Source of the DNA: Pandoraea horticolens
GTDB lineage: Bacteria > Pseudomonadota > Gammaproteobacteria > Burkholderiales > Burkholderiaceae
Assembly: GCF_902459555.1 (NCBI RefSeq)
Contig: NZ_CABPSM010000005.1
Coordinates: 186,001 to 250,000, forward strand
Reading direction: 5' to 3'
Length of the DNA stretch: 64,000 bases
In this document: in pieces, positions 16,812-25,247 of the stretch
Numbering within the stretch: the stretch's first letter is position 1
How the letters are laid out: every line of letters begins with the position of its first letter
Notes under the pieces: model-generated
What the model saw: the letters and a program-made list of their open reading frames with translations, nothing else
What the model was told of the DNA's origin: nothing
Databases searched by the model: none
Made by a program: the position numbers and the translations under genes

Positions 16812-18080
16812 ATGAACGATTCACGTCCCGTCGTCGTTATCGGGGGCGGTTTGGTCGGCGTATGTACCGCCGCATATCTACAACGTGCCGGGCATTCGGT
16901 GGTGATCGTCGACCGGCAGTCGGCACGCCAGGCGGCATCGCTCGGCAATGCGGGCTGCATCAATGGCTCGTCGGTCGTCCCGATCGCGATGCCCGGCGTG
17001 CTGTGGCAGGTACCCGGCTGGCTGATGCAACCGGATGGCCCGCTGGTGTTGCGATGGCGCTATCTCCCGCGCATGTTGCCATGGCTCATGCGCTTCGTCG
17101 CAGCGAGCCAACCCGCTCGGGTTGCCGCACAAGCCCATGCGTTGCGCGCGCTGCTCGGCCCCGCGCTCGACGCCTATCAGCCCCTGCTCGACGATGCGGG
17201 AGCGAACGATCTGGTCATGCGTCGCGGCTATCTCATCGCTTACTCCAGCCCGAACGGCATGGCGGGTGACGAAAGCGGCATGGCGCTTCGCCGCGACAAC
17301 GGTGTGCATATCGAGACGCTCGATGCGGCTGCGCTTCGGGAGTTCGAGCCGACGCTTTCTCATGACTTCGTCGGCGCGCGATACATCAGCGAGACAGGTC
17401 ATACCAGCGATCCGGGTGCACTCCTGGCGCGTCTGACCGCACAAGTAGTCGCGCGAGGGGGGCGCGTCGTCGATGCGGGCGCCACGGCCATCGAGACCAA
17501 TGGCGCACAGGCCGTCGCCGTGCATACCGACAAAGGACGCGAAGCCGCCAGTGCCGTGGTGATCTCGGCGGGGGCGTGGTCGGCACCCTTCGTGCGCCAG
17601 TTGGGAGACCGCATCGTCTTCGACACCGAGCGCGGCTATCACGTGGAAATTCCGGCACCGGACGAAATGCCGTCGCGCCCCGTCATGTGGGCTGAGGGCA
17701 AGTTGTTCGCCACACCGATGAACGGCCGCCTTCGTGGCGCGGGCACCGTGGAATTGGCGGGGCTGCAAGCGCCGCCGAACTGGCGGCGTGCCGATCTGCT
17801 ACTGGGTCAACTGCACAAGATGTTTCCGCGCGCCGTGCAAGGCACGAAGTCGACGCAATCGGTCGACGGTGCGCGCTGGCGGGGCTTTCGCCCCAGCACC
17901 CCCGACTCGCTACCAGTGCTGGGCGCGGCGTCGAAAGTGCCGAATGCGTTTTATGCGTTCGGCCACGGTCACGTCGGCCTGACGGCCGCAGCGTCGACAG
18001 GTCGTACGATTGCCGGGCTGGTGGCCGGCGAACGGCCTGCCATCGACCTTTCGCCGTTCTCGATCGGACGCTTTCGCTGA
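16812..18080 (+). CDS. FAD-dependent oxidoreductase, D-amino-acid dehydrogenase-like
   Basis: 422 residues from the ATG at 16812. The N-terminus has the dinucleotide-binding VIGGGLVGVCTAAYLQRAG; the C-terminal part has the DAO-family blocks WRGFRPSTPDSLPVLG and YAFGHGHVGLTAA. Length and motifs resemble DadA and related flavin oxidases that deaminate D-amino acids or hydroxyproline and pass electrons to the respiratory chain. No amino-acid racemase or transporter is adjacent, so specificity is open. Confidence 0.87.
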   Translation: MNDSRPVVVIGGGLVGVCTAAYLQRAGHSVVIVDRQSARQAASLGNAGCINGSSVVPIAMPGVLWQVPGWLMQPDGPLVLRWRYLPRMLPWLMRFVAASQPARVAAQAHALRALLGPALDAYQPLLDDAGANDLVMRRGYLIAYSSPNGMAGDESGMALRRDNGVHIETLDAAALREFEPTLSHDFVGARYISETGHTSDPGALLARLTAQVVARGGRVVDAGATAIETNGAQAVAVHTDKGREAASAVVISAGAWSAPFVRQLGDRIVFDTERGYHVEIPAPDEMPSRPVMWAEGKLFATPMNGRLRGAGTVELAGLQAPPNWRRADLLLGQLHKMFPRAVQGTKSTQSVDGARWRGFRPSTPDSLPVLGAASKVPNAFYAFGHGHVGLTAAASTGRTIAGLVAGERPAIDLSPFSIGRFR

Positions 18081-18091
18081 AGAATGCGAAT

Positions 18092-18140
18092 GCTGCAGGG
18101 CGCGCGCGGCGAAGGGGGGCCGAGCGCGCCGTCATGCAGC
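18092..18140. terminator. Bipartite hairpin between convergent genes
   Basis: Nested arms GCTGCA/TGCAGC outside GGCGCGC/GCGCGCC between the FAD oxidoreductase and the monooxygenase. No T tract. Possibly a bidirectional terminator. Confidence 0.35.
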
Positions 18141-18168
18141 CTCGTACGCTCAACGCCCCCTCAAACCG

Positions 18169-19170
18169 TCAGGACTTGGCGACCGACGCGACGATGTCAC
18201 ACGAGCGCAGTCGCAACGCGGGATCGTAGACATCGGTCACGAGCATCAGCTCGTCAGCCTGCGTGCGTTCGACCAGATCGGACAACCCCGCTTTCACTCG
18301 CTCGGCCCCCCCTACGACGGACACGCCGAGGAATGCTTCCACCGAATGCTGTTCGGCCGGGTCCCAACGCTCGTCCATATCGTTCACGGGAGGCTGCAAC
18401 TTCAGGCTTTGCCCGCGCATGAGCGCCAGAATCTTCTGTTGCGCCGACGTCGCGAGGAACGCCGCTTCCTCGTCGGTCGGCGCTGCCACGACCGGTACGC
18501 CGACCATCACGTAAGGCTTATCCAATACCGCAGACGGACGGAACAGCTCGCGATACAGACGTAGCGCATCGAACAGGAATCGCGGCGCGAAGTGCGACGC
18601 AAACGCGTACGGCAGCCCCAGATGTGCCGCGAGTTGCGCCGAGAACAGCGACGAGCCCAGCAACCACACAGGAATATCGCTGCCCGCACCGGGCGTAGCG
18701 ACGAGCCGCTGCCCCGGCTGGGCCGGCGCGAGCAATGCACGCAATTCGGCGACCTGCTCCGGGAAGTCGTCGCCATTGGACAACCGATCACGACGCAGGG
18801 CGCGCATCGTCGCCTGATCGGCGCCGGGAGCGCGTCCCAGTCCCAGATCGATGCGTCCTGGATAGAGCGCGGCAAGGGTGCCGAAGTTCTCGGCGACCAC
18901 CAGTGGCGGATGGTTCGGCAGCATCACCCCGCCCGATCCCACGCGAATACGTGAGGTCTTGTCCGCAATGTGACCGATCAGCAGGGCAGTCGCCGAACTC
19001 GCGATGCCATCCATGTTGTGGTGTTCCGCCAACCAGAAACGCTCGAAGCCCAGGCGCTCGACGTGCTGGGCCAGTTCCGTGGATTGTTTCAGGGCTTCGG
19101 CCACCGTGCCGCCGGCGCGTATCGGCACCAGATCCAGCATCGAGAGGGCCGTCTTCGACAAACTGCTCAT
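18169..19170 (-). CDS. LLM-class flavin-dependent oxidoreductase
   Basis: The start at 19170 has GGAG seven bases upstream; the open frame extends further but reads as non-coding. 333 residues of the luciferase-like TIM barrel: [12 protein letters not shown] at the N-terminus, [23 protein letters not shown] and [43 protein letters not shown], typical of the single-component MsnO8/YhbW group. It probably uses reduced FMN made elsewhere. Divergent from an HxlR-type regulator, which likely controls it. Confidence 0.9.
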   Translation of the reverse strand: MSSLSKTALSMLDLVPIRAGGTVAEALKQSTELAQHVERLGFERFWLAEHHNMDGIASSATALLIGHIADKTSRIRVGSGGVMLPNHPPLVVAENFGTLAALYPGRIDLGLGRAPGADQATMRALRRDRLSNGDDFPEQVAELRALLAPAQPGQRLVATPGAGSDIPVWLLGSSLFSAQLAAHLGLPYAFASHFAPRFLFDALRLYRELFRPSAVLDKPYVMVGVPVVAAPTDEEAAFLATSAQQKILALMRGQSLKLQPPVNDMDERWDPAEQHSVEAFLGVSVVGGAERVKAGLSDLVERTQADELMLVTDVYDPALRLRSCDIVASVAKS

Positions 19171-19310
19171 GGGATTCTCCATTGTCCTGCGCGCGCTCCC
19201 TTCCGGCTGTCGGGGCCACAAGGCCCTCTCACTTCGGATGACGCGCACTACCGGCACAAAGTATAGTGACGAAGGGCAAAAATCCCCAGTAGGCACTCTT
19301 TAGTTGAATA

Positions 19311-19326
19311 GTCACCAATTGGTTAC
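19311..19326. promoter_or_regulatory. Palindrome overlapping the HxlR gene start
   Basis: GTCACCAATTGGTTAC contains a perfect 10-bp core ACCAATTGGT and ends one base before the ATG at 19328, where a ribosome-binding site would be. It also lies in the divergent promoter of the LLM monooxygenase, so it is a good candidate HxlR operator. Confidence 0.5.
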
Positions 19327-19327
19327 C

Positions 19328-19768
19328 ATGAGCAAACCCGAACCGTTCGTTTTCGAAGAAACTTGCGTGCCGCGTCGCGTGCTGGAACTCTTCAGCGTGA
19401 AGTGGACGAGCATGGTGCTGTACGCGTTGCAGTGCGGCACCACGCGCACGGGAGAGTTACAGCGCCGCTTGCCGGGGATCTCAAAGAAGATGCTCACGCA
19501 GACATTGCGCGAACTCGAGCGCGACGGGCTGATTCATCGCGAGGTCTACGCCGTCGTGCCGCCCAAGGTGGAGTATTCGCTCACGCCACTCGGCGAGTTG
19601 TTCATCGAGCCCATCGAGATGCTGTACCGCTGGGGCAATCAACACGCCGACGTGCTTGCCCAACTGAGCCTTCGTCGCGGCAAACCAGCGCAGACTGACG
19701 ACGCCGCCGACGACGATATCGACATGACGCCATCCCCGGCCTCCACAGGCACATCGCGCGCCGCCTGA
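19328..19768 (+). CDS. HxlR-family winged-helix regulator
   Basis: 146 residues from the ATG at 19328; a TTG at 19304 in the same frame is an alternative. Motifs are family-typical: a conserved early Cys (FEETCVPRRVLELFSVKW), then TRTGELQRRLPGISKKMLTQTLRELERDGLIHREVY and VEYSLTPLGELF. These redox- or electrophile-sensing repressors usually control an adjacent oxidoreductase, here the divergent LLM monooxygenase. The last ~30 residues are an acidic, disordered tail. Confidence 0.87.
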   Translation: MSKPEPFVFEETCVPRRVLELFSVKWTSMVLYALQCGTTRTGELQRRLPGISKKMLTQTLRELERDGLIHREVYAVVPPKVEYSLTPLGELFIEPIEMLYRWGNQHADVLAQLSLRRGKPAQTDDAADDDIDMTPSPASTGTSRAA

Positions 19769-19848
19769 ACCGGCACGAACGTTCGCTCTGTCGGCTCGCC
19801 TGGCCAGCACGTTCTGAGCACCGCGACTGAGGCCCCCCACAAGCAGAA

Positions 19849-19871
19849 CGGGCCGGCAAATTGCCGGCCCG
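19849..19871. terminator. Long hairpin between convergent HxlR and hydrolase genes
   Basis: Two perfect 11-base arms (CGGGCCGGCAA and its complement) around a single central base, between two convergent genes. There is no T tract; probably a bidirectional transcription barrier. Confidence 0.5.
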
Positions 19872-19904
19872 CTGCCTAACTTCGGTCTCGCTATCGTCGC
19901 GTCT

Positions 19905-20888
19905 TCAGCGATCGAGCAAGCGTCCCAGACGCATCATCGTGACATTCACACCGAGATGGCGCATCGACGGCTGCACGATCACACAGTTGTCGTAGGGCGT
20001 GACAATGACTTCGTCGCCATCGCGGGCAATCTCCGTCCCAGCCTTCTCGATCACTTCCAGGCCGGTGAACGGCTGTGAGAAACGGAAGTTCATCGAGCGC
20101 GCCACCACCGGCTGCGTGATCTCCACGAACTTCTGACGTGCGGGCAACGCTTGCGCGAGGAACGACGCCACATCGGCCTCGGCCACGACACCTGCGTGCA
20201 ACAGGAACCGGGCGGCACTGTCGAGCGCCACGTCGCACGCGCTCTTGGCGAAGTGCTGACCGGTTTCGATGAGCAGGGCGTTCTTCGGGCTGGCCGGATC
20301 GCCGAAGCCGCCGTAGTCGCGCATACGTGTGCCGTTCGCATGGCCCTTGTCGATGATGACGTGCTCCGGCGTGCCGAGTTCAGCGGCCAGTGCAATCGCC
20401 TTCTCGAGCGGCCCGGTCATCATCAACGGCGCGGAGGCTTCGTGCATCGAGTGGATGTCGAGCAGCAGATCAACCGTATCGATGAACGGGCGCATGGCGC
20501 GCGCGCGCAACAACTCTCGGCTCTGGCGCTCGCCGTCGAGCGTCGACGGCGTCCAGACGCGGTTCATATCTTCGTCGAGGAAGCGGGTGGCGTCGGCGTT
20601 CTCGGCGCTGAATTGCTCGTACGCATCGATATTGCCGAAGCCCAACGACAGGCGCCCTGCCGTGGGGCGCATGCCGGCCGCGAGCAGCGCGTCGACGGCA
20701 ATGGCGCCGCTCACTTCGTTGCCGTGCGTGAGCGCGAGAATCATCACGTGTTTGCCCGGCTTTCCGCTATCGAACGAGTGCAGAAAGTCAATGCCGGTAT
20801 TGCCTTCGCGCCAGCGGTTGATGTCGGGAAACGAGACTTCGATGGGGTACGCCGGCAGGGCGGCGCGAATCGCTTCGAGCGTGGTCAT
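19905..20888 (-). CDS. Succinylglutamate desuccinylase/aspartoacylase-family hydrolase
   Basis: 327 residues of the M14-like zinc hydrolase family that removes an acyl group from N-acyl amino acids. Zinc ligands are visible as His55 and Glu58 in THGNE and His146 in DIHSMHE; the substrate-binding RFLDEDMNRVW and the late catalytic LIETGQH region are also present. The C-terminal beta domain ends in IVQPSMRHLGVNVTMMRLGR. It is the second gene of a probable two-gene unit behind an MFS transporter, so the transporter may import the acylated compound. Confidence 0.87.
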   Translation of the reverse strand: MTTLEAIRAALPAYPIEVSFPDINRWREGNTGIDFLHSFDSGKPGKHVMILALTHGNEVSGAIAVDALLAAGMRPTAGRLSLGFGNIDAYEQFSAENADATRFLDEDMNRVWTPSTLDGERQSRELLRARAMRPFIDTVDLLLDIHSMHEASAPLMMTGPLEKAIALAAELGTPEHVIIDKGHANGTRMRDYGGFGDPASPKNALLIETGQHFAKSACDVALDSAARFLLHAGVVAEADVASFLAQALPARQKFVEITQPVVARSMNFRFSQPFTGLEVIEKAGTEIARDGDEVIVTPYDNCVIVQPSMRHLGVNVTMMRLGRLLDR

Positions 20889-21024
20889 GAAAAATGCTCC
20901 GCAAGGGATGCCGAAAAAAGGAGACGACGCTGCTGTAGGGGACAGCAGACGTCGTCGTTACGGCGAAAATCAGGTCATCGGATGAGGATGAGATGCATTG
21001 TTGGCGGTTCGCCAGCGGCGTCGA

Positions 21025-22347
21025 TCAGGCCTTCGACGCGCGGGTCGAGCCATGCTGTGCGATACCGGCGATCTTGCCGGCGCGCACACGGCGGCCCAGC
21101 GAAATCACGGCGGAAATACTGAGCACGGCGGTCGCCATCACGTAGAAGCTCGGTGCGAGCTTGTTCTGCGTAGCGTCGATGAGCCAGGTCACGATAAGCG
21201 GCGCGAAACCGCCAAACAGCGTTACCGAGAAGTTGTACGACAGTGCCAGCCCCGTGCCACGCGTGCTCGTCGGGAAAATATCCGCCAGCAGTGCAGGCAG
21301 CGGCGCGAGGCTCACGGCAATGAGAAGCCCCACGAGCGCTTGCACCATGAGCAGCGTCTGGAAGGTCGGATAGCGGTTGAGCAGCACGAACAGCGGGTAG
21401 GTTGTCACGCCCACGAGAATCAGCGCCCAGAGCATCACGCGAATACGGCCGAACTTGTCCGAGAGATGGCCGACGACAGGTGCGGCGATCATCAGCATCA
21501 CGCCGGTGACAACAGCGCCGATGAACGACGACGTCGCCGGAATATGCAGTTGCTTGACGGCATACGTCGGCATGTACAGCTTGTGAACGTAGTTGAATGC
21601 GGTCGCTGCGGCAACGACGCCGGCGCCGAGCAGCATATTGGCGCGATCGCGGCCGAAGACTTCGCGCAGTGGCGACTTTTCGCGCTGCTTTTCGCCAAGT
21701 TTCTTGAAATCGGCCGTTTCGTCGATGTTGCGGCGAATGTAAAGACCGACCGGGCCGATGAGCAGACCCACGGCGAACGCGATACGCCATCCCCATGCGC
21801 TGAGTTGGTCGGCCGTGAGCAGCATGCTCAGCAAGGCGGAAACTCCGGCGGCGAGCACCGTGGCGAGGCCTTGCGTGGACATTTGCCAGCTGGCAAAGAA
21901 GCCGCGGCGCTTGGCATCGGCGTGCTCGACCATGAAGGCCGTGGCGGCACCGAATTCACCGCCCGTAGAGAAGCCTTGCAGCATACGCGCGACGATAATG
22001 ATGAGCGGGGAGGCAATGCCGATCTGCGCGTAGGTCGGGGCGAACGCGATCATGGCGGTGCCGAGCATCATCAGGGCGATGGACACCGTGAGCGACGCCT
22101 TGCGACCCGCGCGGTCAGCGTAGCTGCCGAGGATAATCGAGCCCAGCGGGCGCGTCACGAACGAGATACCGAAGGTGCCCACTGAGAGCAGCAGCGACGT
22201 GGTCGCGTCATGCGACGGGAAGAACAACTGGCCGATCACGATGGCGAAGTAGCCATAGATCAGCAGATCGTAGAACTCGAGTGCGTTGCCGATACTCGCT
22301 GCGCAGATCTCGCGCCACGGGTTGTGGGGTTTGATGTTACTGGTCAT
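21025..22347 (-). CDS. MFS transporter, metabolite:H+ symporter type
   Basis: Start at the ATG at 22347 behind GAGGAG; 440 residues with twelve predicted membrane helices. The opening NPWREICAASIGNALEFYDLLIYGYF and the loop motif GSYADRAGRKASLT identify the metabolite:H+ symporter subfamily (KgtP, CitA, ProP, ShiA). ARMLQGFSTGGEFG is also diagnostic. It precedes an aspartoacylase-family hydrolase on the same strand after 136 bp. Substrate unknown; an N-acyl amino acid or dicarboxylate is plausible. Confidence 0.88.
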   Translation of the reverse strand: MTSNIKPHNPWREICAASIGNALEFYDLLIYGYFAIVIGQLFFPSHDATTSLLLSVGTFGISFVTRPLGSIILGSYADRAGRKASLTVSIALMMLGTAMIAFAPTYAQIGIASPLIIIVARMLQGFSTGGEFGAATAFMVEHADAKRRGFFASWQMSTQGLATVLAAGVSALLSMLLTADQLSAWGWRIAFAVGLLIGPVGLYIRRNIDETADFKKLGEKQREKSPLREVFGRDRANMLLGAGVVAAATAFNYVHKLYMPTYAVKQLHIPATSSFIGAVVTGVMLMIAAPVVGHLSDKFGRIRVMLWALILVGVTTYPLFVLLNRYPTFQTLLMVQALVGLLIAVSLAPLPALLADIFPTSTRGTGLALSYNFSVTLFGGFAPLIVTWLIDATQNKLAPSFYVMATAVLSISAVISLGRRVRAGKIAGIAQHGSTRASKA

Positions 22348-22876
22348 GCCCTGCTCCTCTGGATCGCTGGCGTTGGGGATCAATGTGTGGCGGCCACGCG
22401 ATACGCGCTCAAAACGCGCCGAGGCCACCGGCCAGTCTCAGGAAGCGGAGTGTAGGCGGGAGAAAATCGGGCTTCGTGCCGATTCGGCACGCAAAGGTGC
22501 TGATTGAGGGAGGGCGGCGCGCGCGTTTGATGCAAAACAATGAACTCCGTCACGGAACAATTAACGCCGTAACGTGGCAGCCCCTCGTTGCTGCGCATCA
22601 ATTTTCATCACGTATCGTTATGGACAGATTTCGACACAATCCTCGCCCCTCCGAGTCGTCGCTGATGCATATCTGCGTCTGGGTTGGGTACTGAGGAATA
22701 GGCAATTTTCGGCTCCCGACCCAAGGCGGAAGCTCGATTGGTCGATTACTATGTCCGATAAAAGCTTGATTACTGCCGTCAGTGACATGGCTTACGGTTG
22801 GCAGCTATCTAACAGTTGCGGTCCTTGGCGCCTATGGATTCGGTGCACAGAACCCAATCGCACAACGCGTTGCCAG
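22348..22876. other. Upstream region of the transporter; no gene seen
   Basis: 529 bp between the MFS gene and the HNH pseudogene. It holds one strong palindrome (22475-22491). From about 22.6 kb the composition becomes more AT-rich and marks the entry into the mobile debris region. I find no supported ORF or RNA. Confidence 0.45.
22475..22491. promoter_or_regulatory. Perfect 17-bp palindrome CGTGCCGA-T-TCGGCACG
   Basis: Two exact 8-base arms around one base, 128 bp upstream of the MFS transporter start. A dimeric repressor or activator site is likely; no regulator gene for this unit is adjacent. Confidence 0.5.
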
Positions 22877-23590
22877 TCAGCCTTCAGCGCTTGCCCGCCA
22901 AGCCTCAAAGCCATCGAGTGTGAGGCCACACATGTTGAGGACAAACGCTTCCCCGAAGAGCACCAAAGAGATGTAGACGGCATAGAGGTTGTTGGCCTTG
23001 TCAATTAGCCTCAGAAGCAGTTCATATTCGTGGAGAAGCTCATGGTGTTCGTCGTCATCTGAGAAGGCCTTATCTGGTGAGTACAATTGCCGGCGGGCGA
23101 CTGGCCAGCTTGAATGAGTCGAGATGCCAGTACCTCTAGGCCGCCCTTTCCGACAAAGCGGGCAACGACGCGCTCCTCAGAAGAGGTTGCTATTGGGAAT
23201 ATCAACCTTACTTGAGATCGACCCAGCAGCGTCTGGATGAGCGCCAACGCAGACGCCCGCTCCCGTGTCCGCGTAAACCTGAATGCGCGTGCCTGACTTC
23301 AGATGAAAACCATCTAGCGGGACGACGTGCCCACGCTTGTTCGGGACGAGAGTGCTGAAACGGCGTTCCTTGAAGTATAGGGAGCCGAGGATCGGCTTCT
23401 CAACCTCGCGCGCCAAGTAGTTGTTGCAACCGTCGCAGACGACGCCAGGCTTGAGCACATGCTCGGTATTTCCCAAGGACTCAGGCACGATGTGCTCTCT
23501 GGACCGTGAGGTTGACGAGTCGGCTTTGTAAAAGAAGCAACGCAGTTTTCTCTCCTTCGACACTCGGCCATTGGCGGTAGACGCCTGCAC
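22877..23590 (-). pseudogene. Frameshifted HNH-family endonuclease
   Basis: The same ancestral protein is spread over alternating frames. From 23590 the first piece reads SREHIVPESLGN, then GVVCDGCNNYLAREVEKPIL, a characteristic HNH block with the catalytic His and a zinc-binding Cys pair. It leaves frame near 23215 and continues one frame away as IFPIATSSEERVVARFVGKGGLEVLA (about 23200-23110), then returns to the first frame as LYAVYISLVLFGEAFVLNMCG to the stop at 22877. The stretch linking pieces two and three also looks short for the family. At least two frameshifts make a working nuclease unlikely. A short minus-strand ORF overlaps its 5' end. Confidence 0.7.
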
Positions 23591-23941
23591 CTTTCGATAG
23601 CCGTTTCAACCAGATCTCCACCTCCCGGGCGGTTGGCGAATCGAGAGTCTTCATAAACTCGGCTAGCTCCTCCTCAGCCCGACTCGTGTCCTGCCTTGCA
23701 TGCAGACGCTCAGCAGGACTCTCGCGCTGGCAAAACTGCCTGCGTGGCTCGCGGCCATGCGTCAGCGCCTACTCGAATGCACCATACAAAAACAAAAACG
23801 GCCCGGAAGATGTTGCCCCCGAGCCGTCAAAGCCAGACCCTCGAAATATACCGTTCGATTCCTCAAAAAATCGCTTCACTGAACGGCATTACTCCTTAGC
23901 CGCCAGCTTATGCCCGTCCACAAAAATGCGGACAGGCTCAG
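23591..23941. other. Gap with a short minus-strand ORF and a terminator
   Basis: On the minus strand an open frame enters from upstream and from a Met (MKTLDSPTAREVEIWLKRL) runs 57 codons over the start of the HNH pseudogene. An AGGAGGAG lies about 12 bases before that Met. I cannot identify it; it may be the worn N-terminal part of the nuclease or its former neighbour. The rest holds the terminator at 23788-23827. Confidence 0.35.
23788..23827 (-). terminator. Rho-independent terminator of the microcin-like gene
   Basis: On the minus strand a 9-bp stem ACGGCTCGG/CCGGGCCGT (one G-T pair) with a 12-base loop is followed by TTTTTGTTTTT. It is about 115 bp after the stop of the microcin-like gene. 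Confidence 0.8.
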
Positions 23942-24181
23942 TTATTTGCTCCACCACTCAAAAAGCGCACCCACCCCGCCAACTGCCCCACCGATAAGTG
24001 TTCCTGCCACCGATCCGATAACGGCACCACCTACGGCGCCAATTGAGCCGCCAATTACGGCGCCGCCGACGGCACCTACACCTGCACCGATACCCCAGCC
24101 CGACACCGTGCCTGTAGCAATAGCGTCAGTAACGCCTGCACCAGAAACAAGTTCAACTTCATTGAGAGAAAGAGTTCGCAT
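23942..24181 (-). CDS. Microcin/class II bacteriocin-like precursor peptide
   Basis: 79 residues. The N-terminus MRTLSLNEVELVSGAG matches the leader type of Gram-negative double-glycine microcins (short amphipathic leader with conserved Leu, Glu and Val ending in GG or GA), normally cut by a C39 peptidase-ABC exporter. The core is extremely rich in glycine with GxxxG zippers and two near-identical 12-residue repeats (GAVGGAVIGGSI and GAVGGAVIGSVA), ending in FEWWSK; it has no Cys. Such cores insert into inner membranes. GGGG lies 7 bases before the ATG, and the upstream ORF stops 11 bp before. No exporter or immunity gene is recognisable nearby. Function is inferred from sequence pattern only. 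Confidence 0.65.
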   Translation of the reverse strand: MRTLSLNEVELVSGAGVTDAIATGTVSGWGIGAGVGAVGGAVIGGSIGAVGGAVIGSVAGTLIGGAVGGVGALFEWWSK

Positions 24182-24192
24182 ACGATGCCCCT

Positions 24193-24532
24193 TTATTCAA
24201 GCCAATGAATGCCGCCATATTTAGCAGCGCCTACTGCTCCTGTCTTTGGGTAATTTCCGCTGGGAATCGGTTTGAAATTTTTTGGCTTTCCCTGTTGGGA
24301 TGCTTCCAAGTTAAACGTCGATAATTTACTTGCTGGGTTGACTCTATAATGTGCCCCGCAATCATCGCTTCGATGACGCGAACATGATAATTGCGTGAGT
24401 TTCTCCTGAAATTTTGCCCTCCACACGGCCGTGTCGGCATCGCTCCACATTCCATCGGAAATCCTCCTGAAAGCAGGGCCTCCTTTGAGATTTGATCGGA
24501 ACTTTCCGGAAAGTATAAAAATGGAGTCATAC
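24193..24532 (-). pseudogene. 5'-truncated ORF coupled to the microcin-like gene
   Basis: An open frame that now begins inside the IS3 remnant continues for about 113 codons across native DNA and ends in TGAVGAAKYGGIHWLE, 11 bp before the microcin-like start. It includes the segment SCSRHRSDDCGAHYR. I do not recognise the family. Its true start was evidently lost when the IS end landed at 24533, so promoter and N-terminus are gone. It could have been a second peptide, an immunity gene or an unrelated gene of the same operon. Confidence 0.45.
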
Positions 24533-24719
24533 TGACCTTTCCCCTCTGAAGGGTCCCACTGTAAAGCTAGTGGCAAGGCCGCAGGAGAAGCCTTGTCATG
24601 AAGAAATCGCGGTTCAGTGAAGAGCAGATTATCGGGATGCGGAAGGAAGCCGATAAAAGATATGAAGGTCGCGGACCTGTGCCGCAAGCACGGCATATCG
24701 GACGCGACGTTCTATATAT
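24533..24719 (+). mobile_element. IS3-family (IS407-like) left-end remnant with broken orfA
   Basis: The segment opens with TGACCTTTCCCCTCTGAAGG, resembling the terminal repeat of IS407-group elements. The ATG at 24598 starts MKKSRFSEEQIIGM, the conserved beginning of IS3-family OrfA. The frame is lost after about 21 codons, and the helix-turn-helix continues in another frame as MKVADLCRKHGISDATFY before the element is cut off. No orfB or right end is present. Confidence 0.8.
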
Positions 24720-25040
24720 ACGGACTGTCCTAGATAGCAAGTTGATGTTTTGATGAGCACGGGAGTCGATTGCGTACATATATCCGGCGTCATGGGTAAG
24801 CCCTGCGCCTAACTGGAAATCCGCACGAACAGGCCTCAACAACTGGAAGACCTCAAGGGCTGTTATAAAAATCAGGTTCCCTGTTCGCCGAATCGACCGG
24901 TGTGCCACTGTCAATCATCAACGCATCGTCGGCTGGCCTGAGGCGAGTATGGCCCAGAAGGTACGAGCCATCTTGTTAGCCATTGCGACGATCACACGAT
25001 TTGCGCCACGCCGCGCTTGAAGCGCCAAGGCCCAGGCCCA
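24720..25040 (-). mobile_element. IS110/IS1111-family 3' remnant
   Basis: On the minus strand the sequence ends as an IS110 transposase: LALQARRGANRVIVAMANKMARTFWAIL, stop at 24918, which is the conserved C-terminal block. The ~200 bp after the stop, ending near 24720 in CTTGCTATCTAGGACAGTCC, resembles the non-coding 3' end of this family. The catalytic N-terminal half is missing, and the piece joins a permease fragment at about 25040 and the IS3 remnant at about 24720. Boundaries are approximate. Confidence 0.65.
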
Positions 25041-25043
25041 GGC

Positions 25044-25247
25044 ATGCTTGCCGTGACGCACGTCATCTGGCCGGTGGTGAGCGGCGTTTTTTTGTTCTTT
25101 ATTGCGCTCTACAGCCTGCCGACGTTCGATTGGGTGACGAACACCGTTGGAATGGGCGGGATCGCTATCGGCGTGATCCCGCTCATGTTGAATCGAAAAA
25201 GATCTGGGGCGCCCGTGCGGTGTGACCTCAGGCGAACCTCTCCTTGA
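25044..25247 (+). pseudogene. C-terminal fragment of an APC-type permease
   Basis: The frame from 25044 reads LAVTHVIWPVVSGVFLFF, then LPTFDWVTNTVGMGGIAIGVIP, two hydrophobic segments resembling the last part of an amino acid/polyamine permease. Everything upstream is replaced by the IS110 remnant, so the gene is a stump. Family assignment is from pattern memory and is moderate. Confidence 0.45.
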
